64,000 nt of DNA from Hahella sp. KA22 (lineage in GTDB: Bacteria > Pseudomonadota > Gammaproteobacteria > Pseudomonadales > Oleiphilaceae). The stretch is from positions 2,311,501 through 2,375,500 of the forward strand of contig NZ_CP035490.1 in the NCBI RefSeq assembly GCF_004135205.1, given 5' to 3'. Position 1 is the first letter of the stretch, and every line of letters begins with the position of its first letter. Position numbers and translations under genes: made by a program. The notes beneath the pieces were generated by a model, which did no database searches, was not told the origin of the DNA, and saw only the letters and a list, made by a program, of their open reading frames with translations. This document shows positions 27,939 through 40,347 of this stretch, piece by piece.

Positions 27939-30900
27939 TTAGTTGCTAAGGTTCAGTTGTTTGTTAGTTCTGGCTTGATAGTCCGCTTCCGTCTCCAGGC
28001 CGGTCGTTTCGCCCGCCAAGGCGGCAGTGGTGTCTACCGCAGCGGATGAAATCTCGCCCCCGAGAGTAAAGAATGTGATGGACTCCGTTAATCCTTCTGC
28101 AAATGAGGCCTTACGGCGTGCAGTTTCCGCGGCGGCGTCTGGATAGGACGAGGCTTCCGACGAGGATACGATCGGCAGGACGTACATTGCGTGAGAGCCA
28201 TAGCTCAGACGGCTGATTAACGTATCGGGCGAGCCTGAAGGCGATGCAGCGTCAAGCGTGTTGGTCGCTCCCATTTGCTGAGCCAGTTTGTCCACGCCGG
28301 ATAACAAGTCTGGATAAGGCGTTCCAAAGCTGGTCGTCAATTGGGTGGTTTCTGTCTCAATGACGTTAGTCTGATCGCTCACATAGCCAATTTGGGCGTT
28401 GCCGTTCACGTCAGGGCGTCCCGCCAGCTCAATCATCAATACGCCGGTATCGTCAGCGGAAGTCTGGTAATTCCCGCTATAGTTGACCGACGTGTTCAAA
28501 TTATCAGCGAAGCTGATGGGGTCAACGGCGTCCAGCGCAGCCTGAAACACTCCCAGGAAGGTTTCATAGCTGGTGGTCTTTTGATCGATTCCGGCTGCGG
28601 ACAGGCCGCCAATAATAGTGGGTGCGAATGATGGAGAGTTCTCCAGCATGCGCACGATGCCTGAGGCGGGGGTTAACAGCGCGGCGGCTTTAATGTTGTC
28701 CATCGGCGTGCTATTGGCGACGGCGACAAACGGCGTGCCAATAAGTGTGCCCAATGAATGTCCCATAAAGAACACGTTGTTGTTATCCAGGTCGCCGGGA
28801 GCATAAAGTCCGCCGTCAGGTCCGTCCAGATCAATCGAGCTGATGGTTTGTCTCAGGTTTAACTGGTCGATGACGCCTTGACGGTTCTTGTCGCGGCTGT
28901 TGATAAAGCCAGTCAGGTTGATGAAGAGGCTGCCGGATGAGCCAGAAGCGCTGGCTGGATCAAAGTTCATCGCCACCGCCTGCTGTGCTGCGTTGGCGGT
29001 GTAGTCAAAGTGGCGCTCGTTGCTCGTATGGGCGATGCCGGGGATAGTGCTGCCGGCATTGGCGACGGTGTTTTCTATTGATGTAAGGGCGAGAATGCCT
29101 GCATCAAGAGCGTCCTTACCGCTTTTAACACCTGACAATACTTGTTGTATTAAAGCCTTTGCGGAATCTTCGTCTAAACTTGCCTCCTGTTTGACGAATT
29201 CAAGTGTGATTTTAGCGTCAAGCACATGTTGAATGTTTGTACTTGTTGGCCCCCAATCTGAAGGTAGGGGAGGTGACGCCTCTTGAGCCGCCTGTAAGAA
29301 TGTTGCTGCAAGTCCTTGCTTTTTCTCTGTGGATGCGGGAGCTACGCCATGTACGACTTGGTCGATAGCAATAGTGGCGAAACAATTTTCCGCCAGTACT
29401 GTGCCGACTGATAATGCGGCGCTTCTGTCTGTGGTGATGCCGTGCTGGAATATCACAGTTTTCAGAGGTTTGGGGCAGGCGGTGGTGTTGTCTGGGTATA
29501 TCGCCAGCCACGGAATGGGGAGTGGGTCAGCAGTATCTGGTGTTGCCGTGTTTGCGTCCGCTTGTGTGGGGAATGGGAAAACATAGTTGACAACTGTCGA
29601 CTTGGCGGCAACAGGGTTGCCGTTATCATCCTTGCTGTCTCCCTGAGGAAGTTTTAGTCCTGCGCTGCTGAATGCCAGATTGAGAGCATCCGCTAACGGC
29701 TTGTTGGCGGTCCAGGTGCTGGATTGTATTGTGGATCCGTCGACGCTGGTTGGTATGCCCAAGTAATAGGGGGTGGAGATGGTTCCCTGGGATACCAGTG
29801 GGTTGATGCTATTGGTTGTTGTCAGCAAAGAGCTGGTAAGGGCGGAAACTAAATTTACAGGTGTGTTGCTGCTAGTGTAGTTAAGTTCCCGGGCTTTTGG
29901 TGTTGGGAGCAGCGAAGAGAAATTGGCCGTAAGTACGGATGAGGCGCAACCAATTGCAGTGGCTCCGTTTGCGCCAAAGCATGGGTAGCCGGAATCGAAA
30001 ATGGGCGAAAATGCAGCTATTTGCTCGGTTGTTGGAAATGCTGCTACTGCTGCGTCAGCAGCAGATTTAATAGCAGAATAGTCAGCGGTCGGGGTTGATG
30101 TAAGAACCTTTTTAGCGGCAGAAATTCGAATGAAGCTGGTTATTTGGTCGTTAAACCACTCTGAGGGATTGGCGATATACTCCATCACCTTTTCGTCGCC
30201 AGATGTGGTGAAAGAGTACGTTAGCGCGATGTTGTTGACAGTTAGTGGGTCCTTGCCCAGATTGGATCGTGTAGAGTTATTTAACGCGAAATAGCTAGCA
30301 GCAGTTCGCTCCCAGAAGCTGTTAATAATGGTGCGTACAGGTTCAAGTTGGGAAGAGGGCAGATTTCCGCTACCGGTTAAAAGGTAGTAGTTGGGATCCA
30401 TGGATATGGGTTGCCCTGTGGCGTCCTCGACTTCGTTGGTGACTATAACCAGATAACGGGTCTTGGGCTTGAGCGGCTTGGTTGGTTGAATTCTTAAAGT
30501 GCTGGCGTTTGATAGTTCTATAACAGATGCTTTGATGGCTGGTGCGTCCGCTATCGCTGCACCAAGAATGGCTGCTGCGGTGGCGGAGTCGCTTTGCGCT
30601 TTAGCCAATAATACGCCAGCTGCTAAAGGTATAGTGGGGGGCTCGGAAATGGTTAAGCCCTGAATTGGTTCTCCACTAGCATAAGCCAGCTCAAGTAAAA
30701 AAACGTTTTGATTAGGGTTTGGGACTGGGCTTCCGCCAGAAGAAATAAACGGAGCTGCGCTTAGGCTGTCGCCATTCAGCATGCCAGAAAATGGTATATC
30801 GATTGGGGCGATTGTTGATGCGCCGCTTAAAGACCCCAAGGCCGCCAAGACTGAATTTGCTGTTGAATCTGAAAAAGTGCCGTCCGCCGCAGTCTGGTCA

Positions 30901-31112
30901 AGTAGGAGATCATTAGGGACGGGGACTAGGCTGGCGATAGGGTTGAACAGTGGCCAAACCTTACCCTCAAACTGCCCCTCTAGTGAATCGGGTAAATCCC
31001 CGTCAAATTCATTTTGCGCTCCAGCATTAGCATTGCCGCCGCCGTTGCCTCCACACCCCGATAAAGTGACCGCCGACGCTACCGCCAGACTGAGAAAGGT
31101 TTTCTTGAACAT
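27939..31112 (-). CDS. large surface lipase lipoprotein (VolA / Pla-1/cef type)
   Basis: A 1057-residue lipoprotein. The lipobox LSGC puts the lipid on Cys20; a Gly/Asn-rich linker follows. The N-terminal region (about 45-280) has the LFNPIASLVPVPNDLLL pattern of the bacterial virulence-factor lipase N-terminal domain. The C-terminal half is an alpha/beta hydrolase: oxyanion-side IFQHGITTDRS near residue 555 and the nucleophile GHSLGTLIG near residue 785. Related proteins are exposed on the cell surface and release fatty acids from external phospholipids. The start has AAGGAAGAAGG upstream. The N-terminal-coding half (29.2-30.9 kb) looks more AT-rich than its neighbours. Confidence 0.85.
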   Translation of the reverse strand: MFKKTFLSLAVASAVTLSGCGGNGGGNANAGAQNEFDGDLPDSLEGQFEGKVWPLFNPIASLVPVPNDLLLDQTAADGTFSDSTANSVLAALGSLSGASTIAPIDIPFSGMLNGDSLSAAPFISSGGSPVPNPNQNVFLLELAYASGEPIQGLTISEPPTIPLAAGVLLAKAQSDSATAAAILGAAIADAPAIKASVIELSNASTLRIQPTKPLKPKTRYLVIVTNEVEDATGQPISMDPNYYLLTGSGNLPSSQLEPVRTIINSFWERTAASYFALNNSTRSNLGKDPLTVNNIALTYSFTTSGDEKVMEYIANPSEWFNDQITSFIRISAAKKVLTSTPTADYSAIKSAADAAVAAFPTTEQIAAFSPIFDSGYPCFGANGATAIGCASSVLTANFSSLLPTPKARELNYTSSNTPVNLVSALTSSLLTTTNSINPLVSQGTISTPYYLGIPTSVDGSTIQSSTWTANKPLADALNLAFSSAGLKLPQGDSKDDNGNPVAAKSTVVNYVFPFPTQADANTATPDTADPLPIPWLAIYPDNTTACPKPLKTVIFQHGITTDRSAALSVGTVLAENCFATIAIDQVVHGVAPASTEKKQGLAATFLQAAQEASPPLPSDWGPTSTNIQHVLDAKITLEFVKQEASLDEDSAKALIQQVLSGVKSGKDALDAGILALTSIENTVANAGSTIPGIAHTSNERHFDYTANAAQQAVAMNFDPASASGSSGSLFINLTGFINSRDKNRQGVIDQLNLRQTISSIDLDGPDGGLYAPGDLDNNNVFFMGHSLGTLIGTPFVAVANSTPMDNIKAAALLTPASGIVRMLENSPSFAPTIIGGLSAAGIDQKTTSYETFLGVFQAALDAVDPISFADNLNTSVNYSGNYQTSADDTGVLMIELAGRPDVNGNAQIGYVSDQTNVIETETTQLTTSFGTPYPDLLSGVDKLAQQMGATNTLDAASPSGSPDTLISRLSYGSHAMYVLPIVSSSEASSYPDAAAETARRKASFAEGLTESITFFTLGGEISSAAVDTTAALAGETTGLETEADYQARTNKQLNLSN

Positions 31113-31583
31113 AGGTAGGACCTTCTTCCTTTTATTATTGCTTTCAGAATGTTCCCGGCGTGACTGAATTATTCGCTCCAGTTCCGCGCCAAAAAAGTTT
31201 TATCAGCATAGGTTAGATTTCATCTGCCTTAAAGCAGTGAAATCATACGCCGCACAATAAAATAAGCCTTTCGCCCGATGTGTTGGCGTCATCAGGGCGC
31301 TGGCGTTTGGTGATTTTCTCATGCATCGTCAGGAGTTTAGCTCATTTTTTCTATGAGTGGACTCTCTAATTCACAAATGGGGAAAATAGATTAGGCCCAG
31401 CCCTTGGGGTTGCGGTTGCAAAGGCGCTGTATTCGTTAACAGTTTAAGGCTGAACTTGGGGGGCGAATTAGGTACAATTTCCGCCTAAATCAAATAAGGC
31501 GGGCACTTGGCGTCCTTTGGGAGGCGTCGTTGTCAGCCAAAGCTGTGACTACTCCAAGAACCATGTAACAAGAGAGTGCGTGC
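31113..31583. other. intergenic region between lipase and fumarase genes
   Basis: 470 bases between divergent genes, so it should hold both promoters. A TACAAT at about 31471-31476 could be a -10 for the fumarase gene, but no matching -35 box is clear. Nothing else stands out. Confidence 0.4.
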
Positions 31584-33107
31584 ATGACCACCGTGATCCG
31601 TCAAGACGATCTCATCGACAGCGTATTCGATGCGCTGCAGTTTATCTCCTACTACCATCCCGTCGATTTTATCAAAGCGGTTCATGCTGCCTATGAGCGC
31701 GAAGAGTCCACCGCCGCTAAGGACGCGCTGGCGCAGATTCTGATCAACTCGCGTATGTGCGCCGAGGGGCGTCGTCCTATCTGTCAGGATACCGGCATCG
31801 TGACGGTGTTCCTGAGCATTGGAATGGATGTGCAATGGGATGCGGATATGAGCGTCGAGGATATGGTTAATGAAGGCGTGCGTCGCGCCTACCTGCACCC
31901 CGACAATATTCTGCGGGCGTCCGTCTTGGCTGATCCTGATGGCGCGCGCAGAAACACGAAAGACAATACTCCCGCCATTATTCACATGAAGGTCGTTCCT
32001 GGCGACAAAGTGGATGTGCACGTTGCGGCGAAAGGCGGCGGCTCTGAAGCCAAATCCAAGTTCGCTATGCTGAACCCGTCTGATTCTGTTGCAGAGTGGG
32101 TGCTGGAGCAGGTGCCGAAGATGGGCGCCGGCTGGTGTCCGCCTGGAATGTTGGGTATCGGTATTGGTGGAACCGCCGAAAAAGCAATGGAATTGGCCAA
32201 AGAGGCGTTGCTTGATCCTATCGACATTCAGGACTTGCAAGCGCGTGGCGCAGCTAACCGCAGCGAGGAGTTGCGTCTGGAGCTTTTCGAGAAAGTAAAT
32301 GCGTTGGGCATCGGGGCGCAAGGCCTGGGTGGTTTGACGACGGTGCTGGATGTTAAGGTAAAAGACTACCCGACCCATGCCGCCAACAAGCCCGTCGCTA
32401 TTATTCCCAACTGCGCTGCGACTCGTCACGCGCATTTCGTACTTGACGGCAGCGGGCCTTCTCTGCAAACGCCGCCTAATCTGGATGAATGGCCGGAAAT
32501 TACCTGGGAGGTGGGCGCCAACGTTAAGCGTGTGAATATGGACTCTGTCACTCGCGAGGAAATTGCGTCCTGGCGTCCCGGCGATACAGTGCTTCTGTCA
32601 GGAAAAATGTTGACTGGTCGTGATGCGGCCCATAAAAAAATGGTGGATATGCTGGCTCGAGGTGAATCCTTGCCGGTGGACTTGAATAATCGCTTCATTT
32701 ATTACGTAGGCCCTGTGGACCCCGTGGGCGATGAAGTGGTTGGGCCTGCTGGGCCAACTACATCCACACGTATGGATAAGTTCACTCGCACTATGCTGGA
32801 GCAGACCGGTCTTATGGGTATGATCGGCAAAGCTGAGCGTGGCCCTGTGGCGATCGAAGCGATTCGTGACAATAAGGCTGTCTATCTGATGGCGGTGGGC
32901 GGCGCCGCCTACCTGGTTTCTAAAGCGATCCGCTCTTCCAATGTTGTGGCTTTCCCTGAGCTGGGAATGGAGGCGATCTACGAGTTCGAAGTGAAAGATA
33001 TGCCGGTTACCGTGGCGGTGGATGTAAATGGTGAGTCTGTGCATCAGACCGGTCCAGCTGAATGGCGTAAGCGCATTGCGGAAAGCGCTGTAAAAATAGT
33101 CGGCTAA
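31584..33107 (+). CDS. fumarate hydratase, class I (iron-sulfur)
   Basis: A 507-residue class I fumarase, matching the single-chain FumA/FumB layout. The [4Fe-4S] cluster cysteines are expected in RRPICQDTG, in the IIPNCAATRHAHF segment and in the loop near GGSGLCP-like position (PPGMLGIG region lacks one, so the third is less sure by eye). The C-terminal beta domain begins with DTVLLSGKMLTGRDAAHKKM. It hydrates fumarate to malate in the TCA cycle and is oxygen-sensitive. It is followed by phhB about 100 bases downstream. Confidence 0.93.
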   Translation: MTTVIRQDDLIDSVFDALQFISYYHPVDFIKAVHAAYEREESTAAKDALAQILINSRMCAEGRRPICQDTGIVTVFLSIGMDVQWDADMSVEDMVNEGVRRAYLHPDNILRASVLADPDGARRNTKDNTPAIIHMKVVPGDKVDVHVAAKGGGSEAKSKFAMLNPSDSVAEWVLEQVPKMGAGWCPPGMLGIGIGGTAEKAMELAKEALLDPIDIQDLQARGAANRSEELRLELFEKVNALGIGAQGLGGLTTVLDVKVKDYPTHAANKPVAIIPNCAATRHAHFVLDGSGPSLQTPPNLDEWPEITWEVGANVKRVNMDSVTREEIASWRPGDTVLLSGKMLTGRDAAHKKMVDMLARGESLPVDLNNRFIYYVGPVDPVGDEVVGPAGPTTSTRMDKFTRTMLEQTGLMGMIGKAERGPVAIEAIRDNKAVYLMAVGGAAYLVSKAIRSSNVVAFPELGMEAIYEFEVKDMPVTVAVDVNGESVHQTGPAEWRKRIAESAVKIVG

Positions 33108-33204
33108 GATAAATGTTGGCGATCTCTTTCTTGTAGAGTTAGGCTACAGCGACGCTGGGGCGAGCGCCCCGGCAAACGCTTAATTCAAAACAAGGAGAAA
33201 AAGC

Positions 33205-33543
33205 ATGAGCGATACAATTCCAAGCTGCGAGGCCTGCAGACCTGACGCCGAAAAGGTGGATCCGGCGAAACTTGAGAAGTACTTGAGTCAGGTGCCCGAG
33301 TGGCGTTTGGAAGAGCGTAACGGCGTGCAAATGATCAGCCGTGACTACAAATTCAAAAACTTCGCTTTGGCGTTAGAATTCACCAACAAAGTTGGCGCTA
33401 TTGCTGAGGAAATTAACCACCACCCTGAGCTGGTGACCGAGTGGGGTAAGGTCAGGGTTACCTGGTGGAGTCATACTATTAAAGGTCTGCATGAGTTGGA
33501 CTTTGCGATGGCTAAGCGGTGCGAAGCAGTCTTTAGCGCATAG
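33205..33543 (+). CDS. phhB: pterin-4a-carbinolamine dehydratase
   Basis: A 112-residue protein with the family signature INHHPEL followed by VRVTWWSHTIKGLHELD. It dehydrates 4a-hydroxytetrahydrobiopterin, regenerating the cofactor of phenylalanine hydroxylase. No phhA is adjacent, so the paired hydroxylase would be elsewhere. The start has a clear AAGGAGAAA ribosome site. A short hairpin (GGGGCG/CGCCCC) lies between it and the fumarase gene. Confidence 0.93.
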   Translation: MSDTIPSCEACRPDAEKVDPAKLEKYLSQVPEWRLEERNGVQMISRDYKFKNFALALEFTNKVGAIAEEINHHPELVTEWGKVRVTWWSHTIKGLHELDFAMAKRCEAVFSA

Positions 33544-33588
33544 AGGTCTGTCGCGTCCCGCTGGCGTCTCACAGCTGGTAGGAAAATA

Positions 33589-34443
33589 ATGGAAAGAACA
33601 TATCGACTGGTAATCGCCTGCCCTGATCGGGTCGGTATAGTTGCGAAAGTAACCACATTTCTGGCTACTTATAATGGCTGGCTGACCGAAGCGAGCCATC
33701 ATTCGGATCCAACCAACGGCTGGTTCTACATGAGGAATGAGATAAAGGCGAGTTCGCTCCCTTTTGATCTGAACTCATTTCGCATTGCGTTTGAGCCTAT
33801 CGCCCGGGAGTTTCAGATGTGCTGGCATGTGGCGGATTCGCAGCAACCCAAGCGTATTGTTCTGATGGCGAGCAAGGAGTCCCATTGTTTGGCGGACTTG
33901 CTGCATCGCTGGCATGCGAAAGAGATGGATGGAGAGATTGTCGGGGTTATCTCCAATCATGATGACTTGCGTCGCATGGTGGAGTGGCATGACATTCCCT
34001 ATTATTACGTGCCGGTGGATGCAGATGACAAGTCCGTCGCATTCGCTGAGGTGGAGCGGTTGGTGGATGCGCTGGATGCGGAGGTTGTCGTTCTTGCGCG
34101 CTACATGCAGATTCTGCCGCCGGAGCTTTGCGATCGGTATACGGGGCGCATCATCAATATCCATCACAGCTTCCTGCCATCTTTCGCGGGCGCCCGTCCA
34201 TACCATCAAGCGTACAAGCGTGGCGTCAAACTGATTGGCGCAACCTGTCATTATGTCACTCAGGATCTGGATGAAGGTCCAATTATTGAGCAGGATGTGA
34301 TCAGGGTGAACCACAGCGATACCATTGAAGACATGGTGCGGCTGGGGAAAGACGTGGAGAAGCAAGTGCTTGCGCGGGGTTTACGCTATCACTTGGAAGA
34401 CCGGGTGATTGTTCATGAGAACAAAACCATCGTATTTGAATAA
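33589..34443 (+). CDS. purU: formyltetrahydrofolate deformylase
   Basis: A 284-residue enzyme releasing formate from 10-formyl-THF, which balances the one-carbon pool and feeds PurT. An N-terminal ACT domain (about residues 5-85, starting YRLVIACPDRVGIVAKV) is followed by a formyltransferase-type domain with the catalytic Asn-His-Asp set visible in NIHHSFLPSF and TQDLDEGPI. Length matches the family. It starts 45 bases after phhB and may share its transcript. Confidence 0.95.
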   Translation: MERTYRLVIACPDRVGIVAKVTTFLATYNGWLTEASHHSDPTNGWFYMRNEIKASSLPFDLNSFRIAFEPIAREFQMCWHVADSQQPKRIVLMASKESHCLADLLHRWHAKEMDGEIVGVISNHDDLRRMVEWHDIPYYYVPVDADDKSVAFAEVERLVDALDAEVVVLARYMQILPPELCDRYTGRIINIHHSFLPSFAGARPYHQAYKRGVKLIGATCHYVTQDLDEGPIIEQDVIRVNHSDTIEDMVRLGKDVEKQVLARGLRYHLEDRVIVHENKTIVFE

Positions 34444-34606
34444 GGTCATTATTGACTGACATCAAACCCGGGGCGTTCGCTCCGGGCTCATTGGTTGGCG
34501 TTTCAGGTATATGGGCGTATCTTTAAGGCATCAGCGTAATTAAAGGAAAACGCTGACAGGGCGGTTAACAATAACCATCAGCAAATGCCTGCCTTAGGAG
34601 AGTCCC

Positions 34607-35035
34607 ATGTTGCGATCCGTGAAAGTGCGCGATTACATGACCACCAATTTGGTTGTCTTTTCCCCTGAAACAGAGCTGTTTGAAGCTATTCATAAACTCC
34701 TTAAAAACAGTATTTCCGGCGCCCCTGTTGTCGATGGCAGGGGAAACCTTGTCGGGATGTTGTCGGAAGTGGATTGCCTGAAAAGTATTCTGAGCGGCAG
34801 TTACTACGACTATGAATCTCTGGGTGGCGCTGTCGCTGAATATATGACTGTGGATGTGGATGTTGTCGGGCCGGAGGAGGATATTCTGGCTGTCAGTGAA
34901 CGCTTCATTAATGATCGCCGGCGTCGCTTCCCTGTGGTGGAAGAGGGAAAGTTGGTGGGACAAATCAGTCGTAAGGACGTGCTGCGCGCTGTTGCGGACT
35001 TTGTCGCCCCTCAACGGTTTCATCAGTCAGCCTGA
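34607..35035 (+). CDS. tandem CBS-domain protein
   Basis: A 142-residue protein made of two CBS domains (about residues 8-62 and 78-133) and nothing else. Each has the usual pattern, for example ISGAPVVDGRGNLVGMLSE and RRFPVVEEGKLVGQISRKD. Such pairs bind adenine nucleotides (AMP, ATP or others) and act as sensors or regulatory subunits. No partner is indicated by the neighbours. It has a TTAGGAGAG ribosome site. Confidence 0.88.
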   Translation: MLRSVKVRDYMTTNLVVFSPETELFEAIHKLLKNSISGAPVVDGRGNLVGMLSEVDCLKSILSGSYYDYESLGGAVAEYMTVDVDVVGPEEDILAVSERFINDRRRRFPVVEEGKLVGQISRKDVLRAVADFVAPQRFHQSA

Positions 35036-35349
35036 CTCGCTAAAAAGAGTGGCGCGCGTCGGCTGATGCGTGTCGCCAGCTGGCTTCTCCCGTTGGTGGA
35101 GGGAGAGCCTTTTACGCCTAAAAAATATCTTTTTCTCCCCCTAATTAACTTCGTTGCCGCCGCCTTCTATGCTAGACTTGAGCGCTTGTGGCGCAGCCCT
35201 TGGTCGAGTAAAGAGTGTGCGATTATATGCCGCTTGAACTGACTCCCCGCCGGGTTCAACGACTGCAAGACGAGCGAACCAGGGTTTGGACAGACTGTGG
35301 GTAGAACAAGAACCGAACTATCCTTTCTAGAATAGGTTATTGCTATATT
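35036..35349. other. gyrA upstream region
   Basis: 314 bases with no gene; it contains a possible promoter at 35145-35173 and would give a leader of about 170 bases. TTGAAC/GTTCAA arms at about 35234-35260 could form a hairpin in it. Confidence 0.45.
35145..35173 (+). promoter_or_regulatory. possible gyrA promoter
   Basis: TTAACT, 17 bases, TATGCT: four of six matches to each sigma-70 box at ideal spacing, 177 bases before the start codon. Unproven. Confidence 0.35.
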
Positions 35350-37989
<2,640 letters not shown>

Positions 37990-38050
37990 CTTTCGCTTCG
38001 GTTGGCTTGTCTGAGAAGTTTATTTGACCAAATACCGGAGAGCGGCCTGT

Positions 38051-39136
38051 ATGGCTGATAGAAAGTTTAATTTTTGCGCGGGCCCATCCGCGCTGCCTAC
38101 GGAAGTGTTGTTGCAGGCTCAGGCGGAACTGCTCGATTGGCGGGGTAAAGGCCTGTCAATTATGGAGATGAGCCATCGCAGCGACGATTTTGTCGCTGTG
38201 GCGGTTGAGGCGGAGCGTGACTTTCGCGAACTGATGTCCGTACCTGACAATTACAAGATTCTCTTTGTGCAGGGTGGGGCTGCGACCCAGTTTGCGTCAG
38301 TGCCGCTTAATCTGCTGAAGCTTGGCGCCGAAGCGGATTATATAGATACAGGTATTTGGTCGAAGAAGGCGATTGCTGAAGCGGGGCGCTACCTTAAGGT
38401 GAATGTTGCCGCGTCAGCTAAAGATAATGGCTATTCCCGCATTCCTGCTCGTAGTGAGTGGCGCTTGAGTGAAAGTGCGGGCTATGTGCACTATACGCCG
38501 AACGAAACGATTGGCGGCGTTGAGTTTCTCGATATTCCCGACGTGGGTGACAAACCCCTGGTGGCGGACATGTCTTCCACCATATTGTCCCGTCCCGTGG
38601 ATATCAGCCGCTTCGGGGTGATATACGCCGGCGCGCAGAAGAATATTGGTCCCGCTGGCCTGACGCTGGTTATCGTGCGGGAAGACTTGCTGGGATATGC
38701 TTCCGACAGTCTGCCTACCATGCTGAACTATAAAGTAGCCAGTGAAAACGATTCAATGGTCAATACTCCGCCTACTTTTTCTTGGTACTTGGCTGGCCTG
38801 GTATTTAAGTGGCTGAAAGGAAAGGGCGGTGTGCAGGCTATGGAGGCGATTAACTGCCGCAAAGCTGACAAACTTTATTCATACATAGACGACAGCGAGT
38901 TTTATGCGAACCCGATAGATCTGTCTTGTCGCTCCTGGATGAATGTGCCCTTTACACTGAAAGATGACCGCCTGGATCAGAAGTTTCTGCAAGAGGCGGA
39001 AGAGGCTGGCTTGCTTAATTTGCAGGGGCATCGTTCTGTTGGAGGGATGCGCGCCAGTTTGTATAACGCATTGCCGGAAGAGGCGGTGGATGCGCTGGTT
39101 GGGTTTATGCAAGATTTCGCCGGGAGGAACGCCTGA
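38051..39136 (+). CDS. serC: phosphoserine aminotransferase
   Basis: A 361-residue class V aminotransferase converting 3-phosphohydroxypyruvate to phosphoserine for serine and pyridoxine synthesis. The N-terminus NFCAGPSALP is diagnostic; the PLP lysine is in YAGAQKNIGPAGL and SHRS and VADMSSTILSRP are the expected phosphate and PLP contacts. The ATG at 38051 follows GGAGAGC; the earlier in-frame start at 38024 is not needed. It ends three bases before pheA. Confidence 0.97.
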   Translation: MADRKFNFCAGPSALPTEVLLQAQAELLDWRGKGLSIMEMSHRSDDFVAVAVEAERDFRELMSVPDNYKILFVQGGAATQFASVPLNLLKLGAEADYIDTGIWSKKAIAEAGRYLKVNVAASAKDNGYSRIPARSEWRLSESAGYVHYTPNETIGGVEFLDIPDVGDKPLVADMSSTILSRPVDISRFGVIYAGAQKNIGPAGLTLVIVREDLLGYASDSLPTMLNYKVASENDSMVNTPPTFSWYLAGLVFKWLKGKGGVQAMEAINCRKADKLYSYIDDSEFYANPIDLSCRSWMNVPFTLKDDRLDQKFLQEAEEAGLLNLQGHRSVGGMRASLYNALPEEAVDALVGFMQDFAGRNA

Positions 39137-39139
39137 TTC

Positions 39140-40237
39140 ATGACCTCTGAGCAGACCGAACTCGCCAAGCTGCGTGAACGAATAGATCAGATAGACCGCC
39201 AACTATTGGCGTTGATTTGTGAGCGGGCCAAGTGCGCACAAAATGTCGCGGAAGTAAAAATGCGCGGCAATGCAGGGCAGGATGTCGTATTTTATCGCCC
39301 GGAGCGGGAAGCTCAGGTTTTACGGAAAATCATGGACGATAACCCAGGGCCGCTGAGTGATGAAGAAGTGGCCAGACTGTTTCGTGAGGTTATGTCTGCG
39401 TGTCTTGCCCTGGAAGCGCCTTTGCATATTGCGTTTTTGGGGCCTGAAGGCGCCTTTACCCACGCGGCTGCGCTCAAGCATTTTGGACATTCCGGTGTTT
39501 GTCTTCCTCATTACGCTATTGATGAGGTTTTTCGCGAGGTCGAAGCGGGGTCTGCTCATTATGGCGTAGTCCCAGTGGAAACCTCCAATGAAGGTGTGAT
39601 CAGTCACACTCTGGATGTGTTTGTTAATTCGCCTCTGCTGATCTGTGGTGAGGTGGAAGTGCGTACTCACCACTTCTTGATAGCCCCAGAACAAGTGGAT
39701 GCTGCTGATATCAAAGTTGTTTACTCCTTGGCGCAGTCATTTTCTTTGTGCCGACAGTGGCTGGACGAGAAGTGGCCGGGAGTGGAGCGTATTGCGGTCC
39801 CCAGTCACGCGGACGCTGTAAAACGGGCGTCTGAGCGTCAGGATGCAGCAGCAGTGGCCGGTGAGCACTGCGCCAGGTTGTATGGTATGAAAGTCCTGGC
39901 GAAAAATATTGAAGATCACCCTGATCAGATCGCCAGATATTTGATTATTGGTAAGAATTCGGCTCCGCCAAGTGGGGATGACAAAACATCTCTGATGGTT
40001 ACCATTCGCGATGAGCCAGGCGCTCTGTACAAGATGCTGGGCGTGTTTCATCGTCAAAATCTGAGCCTGACAAGAATTGATTCGCGTCCCGCCCTCAGTG
40101 GCGCGCGTCGCTATCACTTCTTTGTGGACTTTATCGGCCATAAAGACCTGCCAGAGGTTGGTGTGGCGATTCAGGAGCTATCTCTGGACGCTCTTGACGT
40201 GCGATGTCTGGGATCGTATCCCAAAGGCGTGCTTTAG
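39140..40237 (+). CDS. pheA: bifunctional chorismate mutase / prephenate dehydratase
   Basis: A 365-residue P-protein for phenylalanine synthesis. AroQ-type chorismate mutase covers about residues 5-90 (LREQIDxID-like RERIDQIDRQLL); prephenate dehydratase about 95-275 (FLGPEGAFTHAA, VPVETSNEGVISHTLD); and a C-terminal ACT domain about 285-360 (LYKMLGVFHRQNLSLTRIDSRP), the phenylalanine feedback site. The gene starts three bases after serC, consistent with co-translation. Confidence 0.97.
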   Translation: MTSEQTELAKLRERIDQIDRQLLALICERAKCAQNVAEVKMRGNAGQDVVFYRPEREAQVLRKIMDDNPGPLSDEEVARLFREVMSACLALEAPLHIAFLGPEGAFTHAAALKHFGHSGVCLPHYAIDEVFREVEAGSAHYGVVPVETSNEGVISHTLDVFVNSPLLICGEVEVRTHHFLIAPEQVDAADIKVVYSLAQSFSLCRQWLDEKWPGVERIAVPSHADAVKRASERQDAAAVAGEHCARLYGMKVLAKNIEDHPDQIARYLIIGKNSAPPSGDDKTSLMVTIRDEPGALYKMLGVFHRQNLSLTRIDSRPALSGARRYHFFVDFIGHKDLPEVGVAIQELSLDALDVRCLGSYPKGVL

Positions 40238-40347
40238 GCGCGCCGTCCGCCGTTCTCAGTAGGTTGGCTTTTTTGATATCTTAGCCCTAGATGGGCGTTT
40301 CAATTTATTTTTATACGGACATGGCCGTCAAGCGCGCCTGATTAACA

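Noticed and set aside
31533-32468. 311-residue minus-strand ORF
   Set aside because: Antisense to class I fumarase; His/Arg/Gln-rich sequence typical of a shadow frame.
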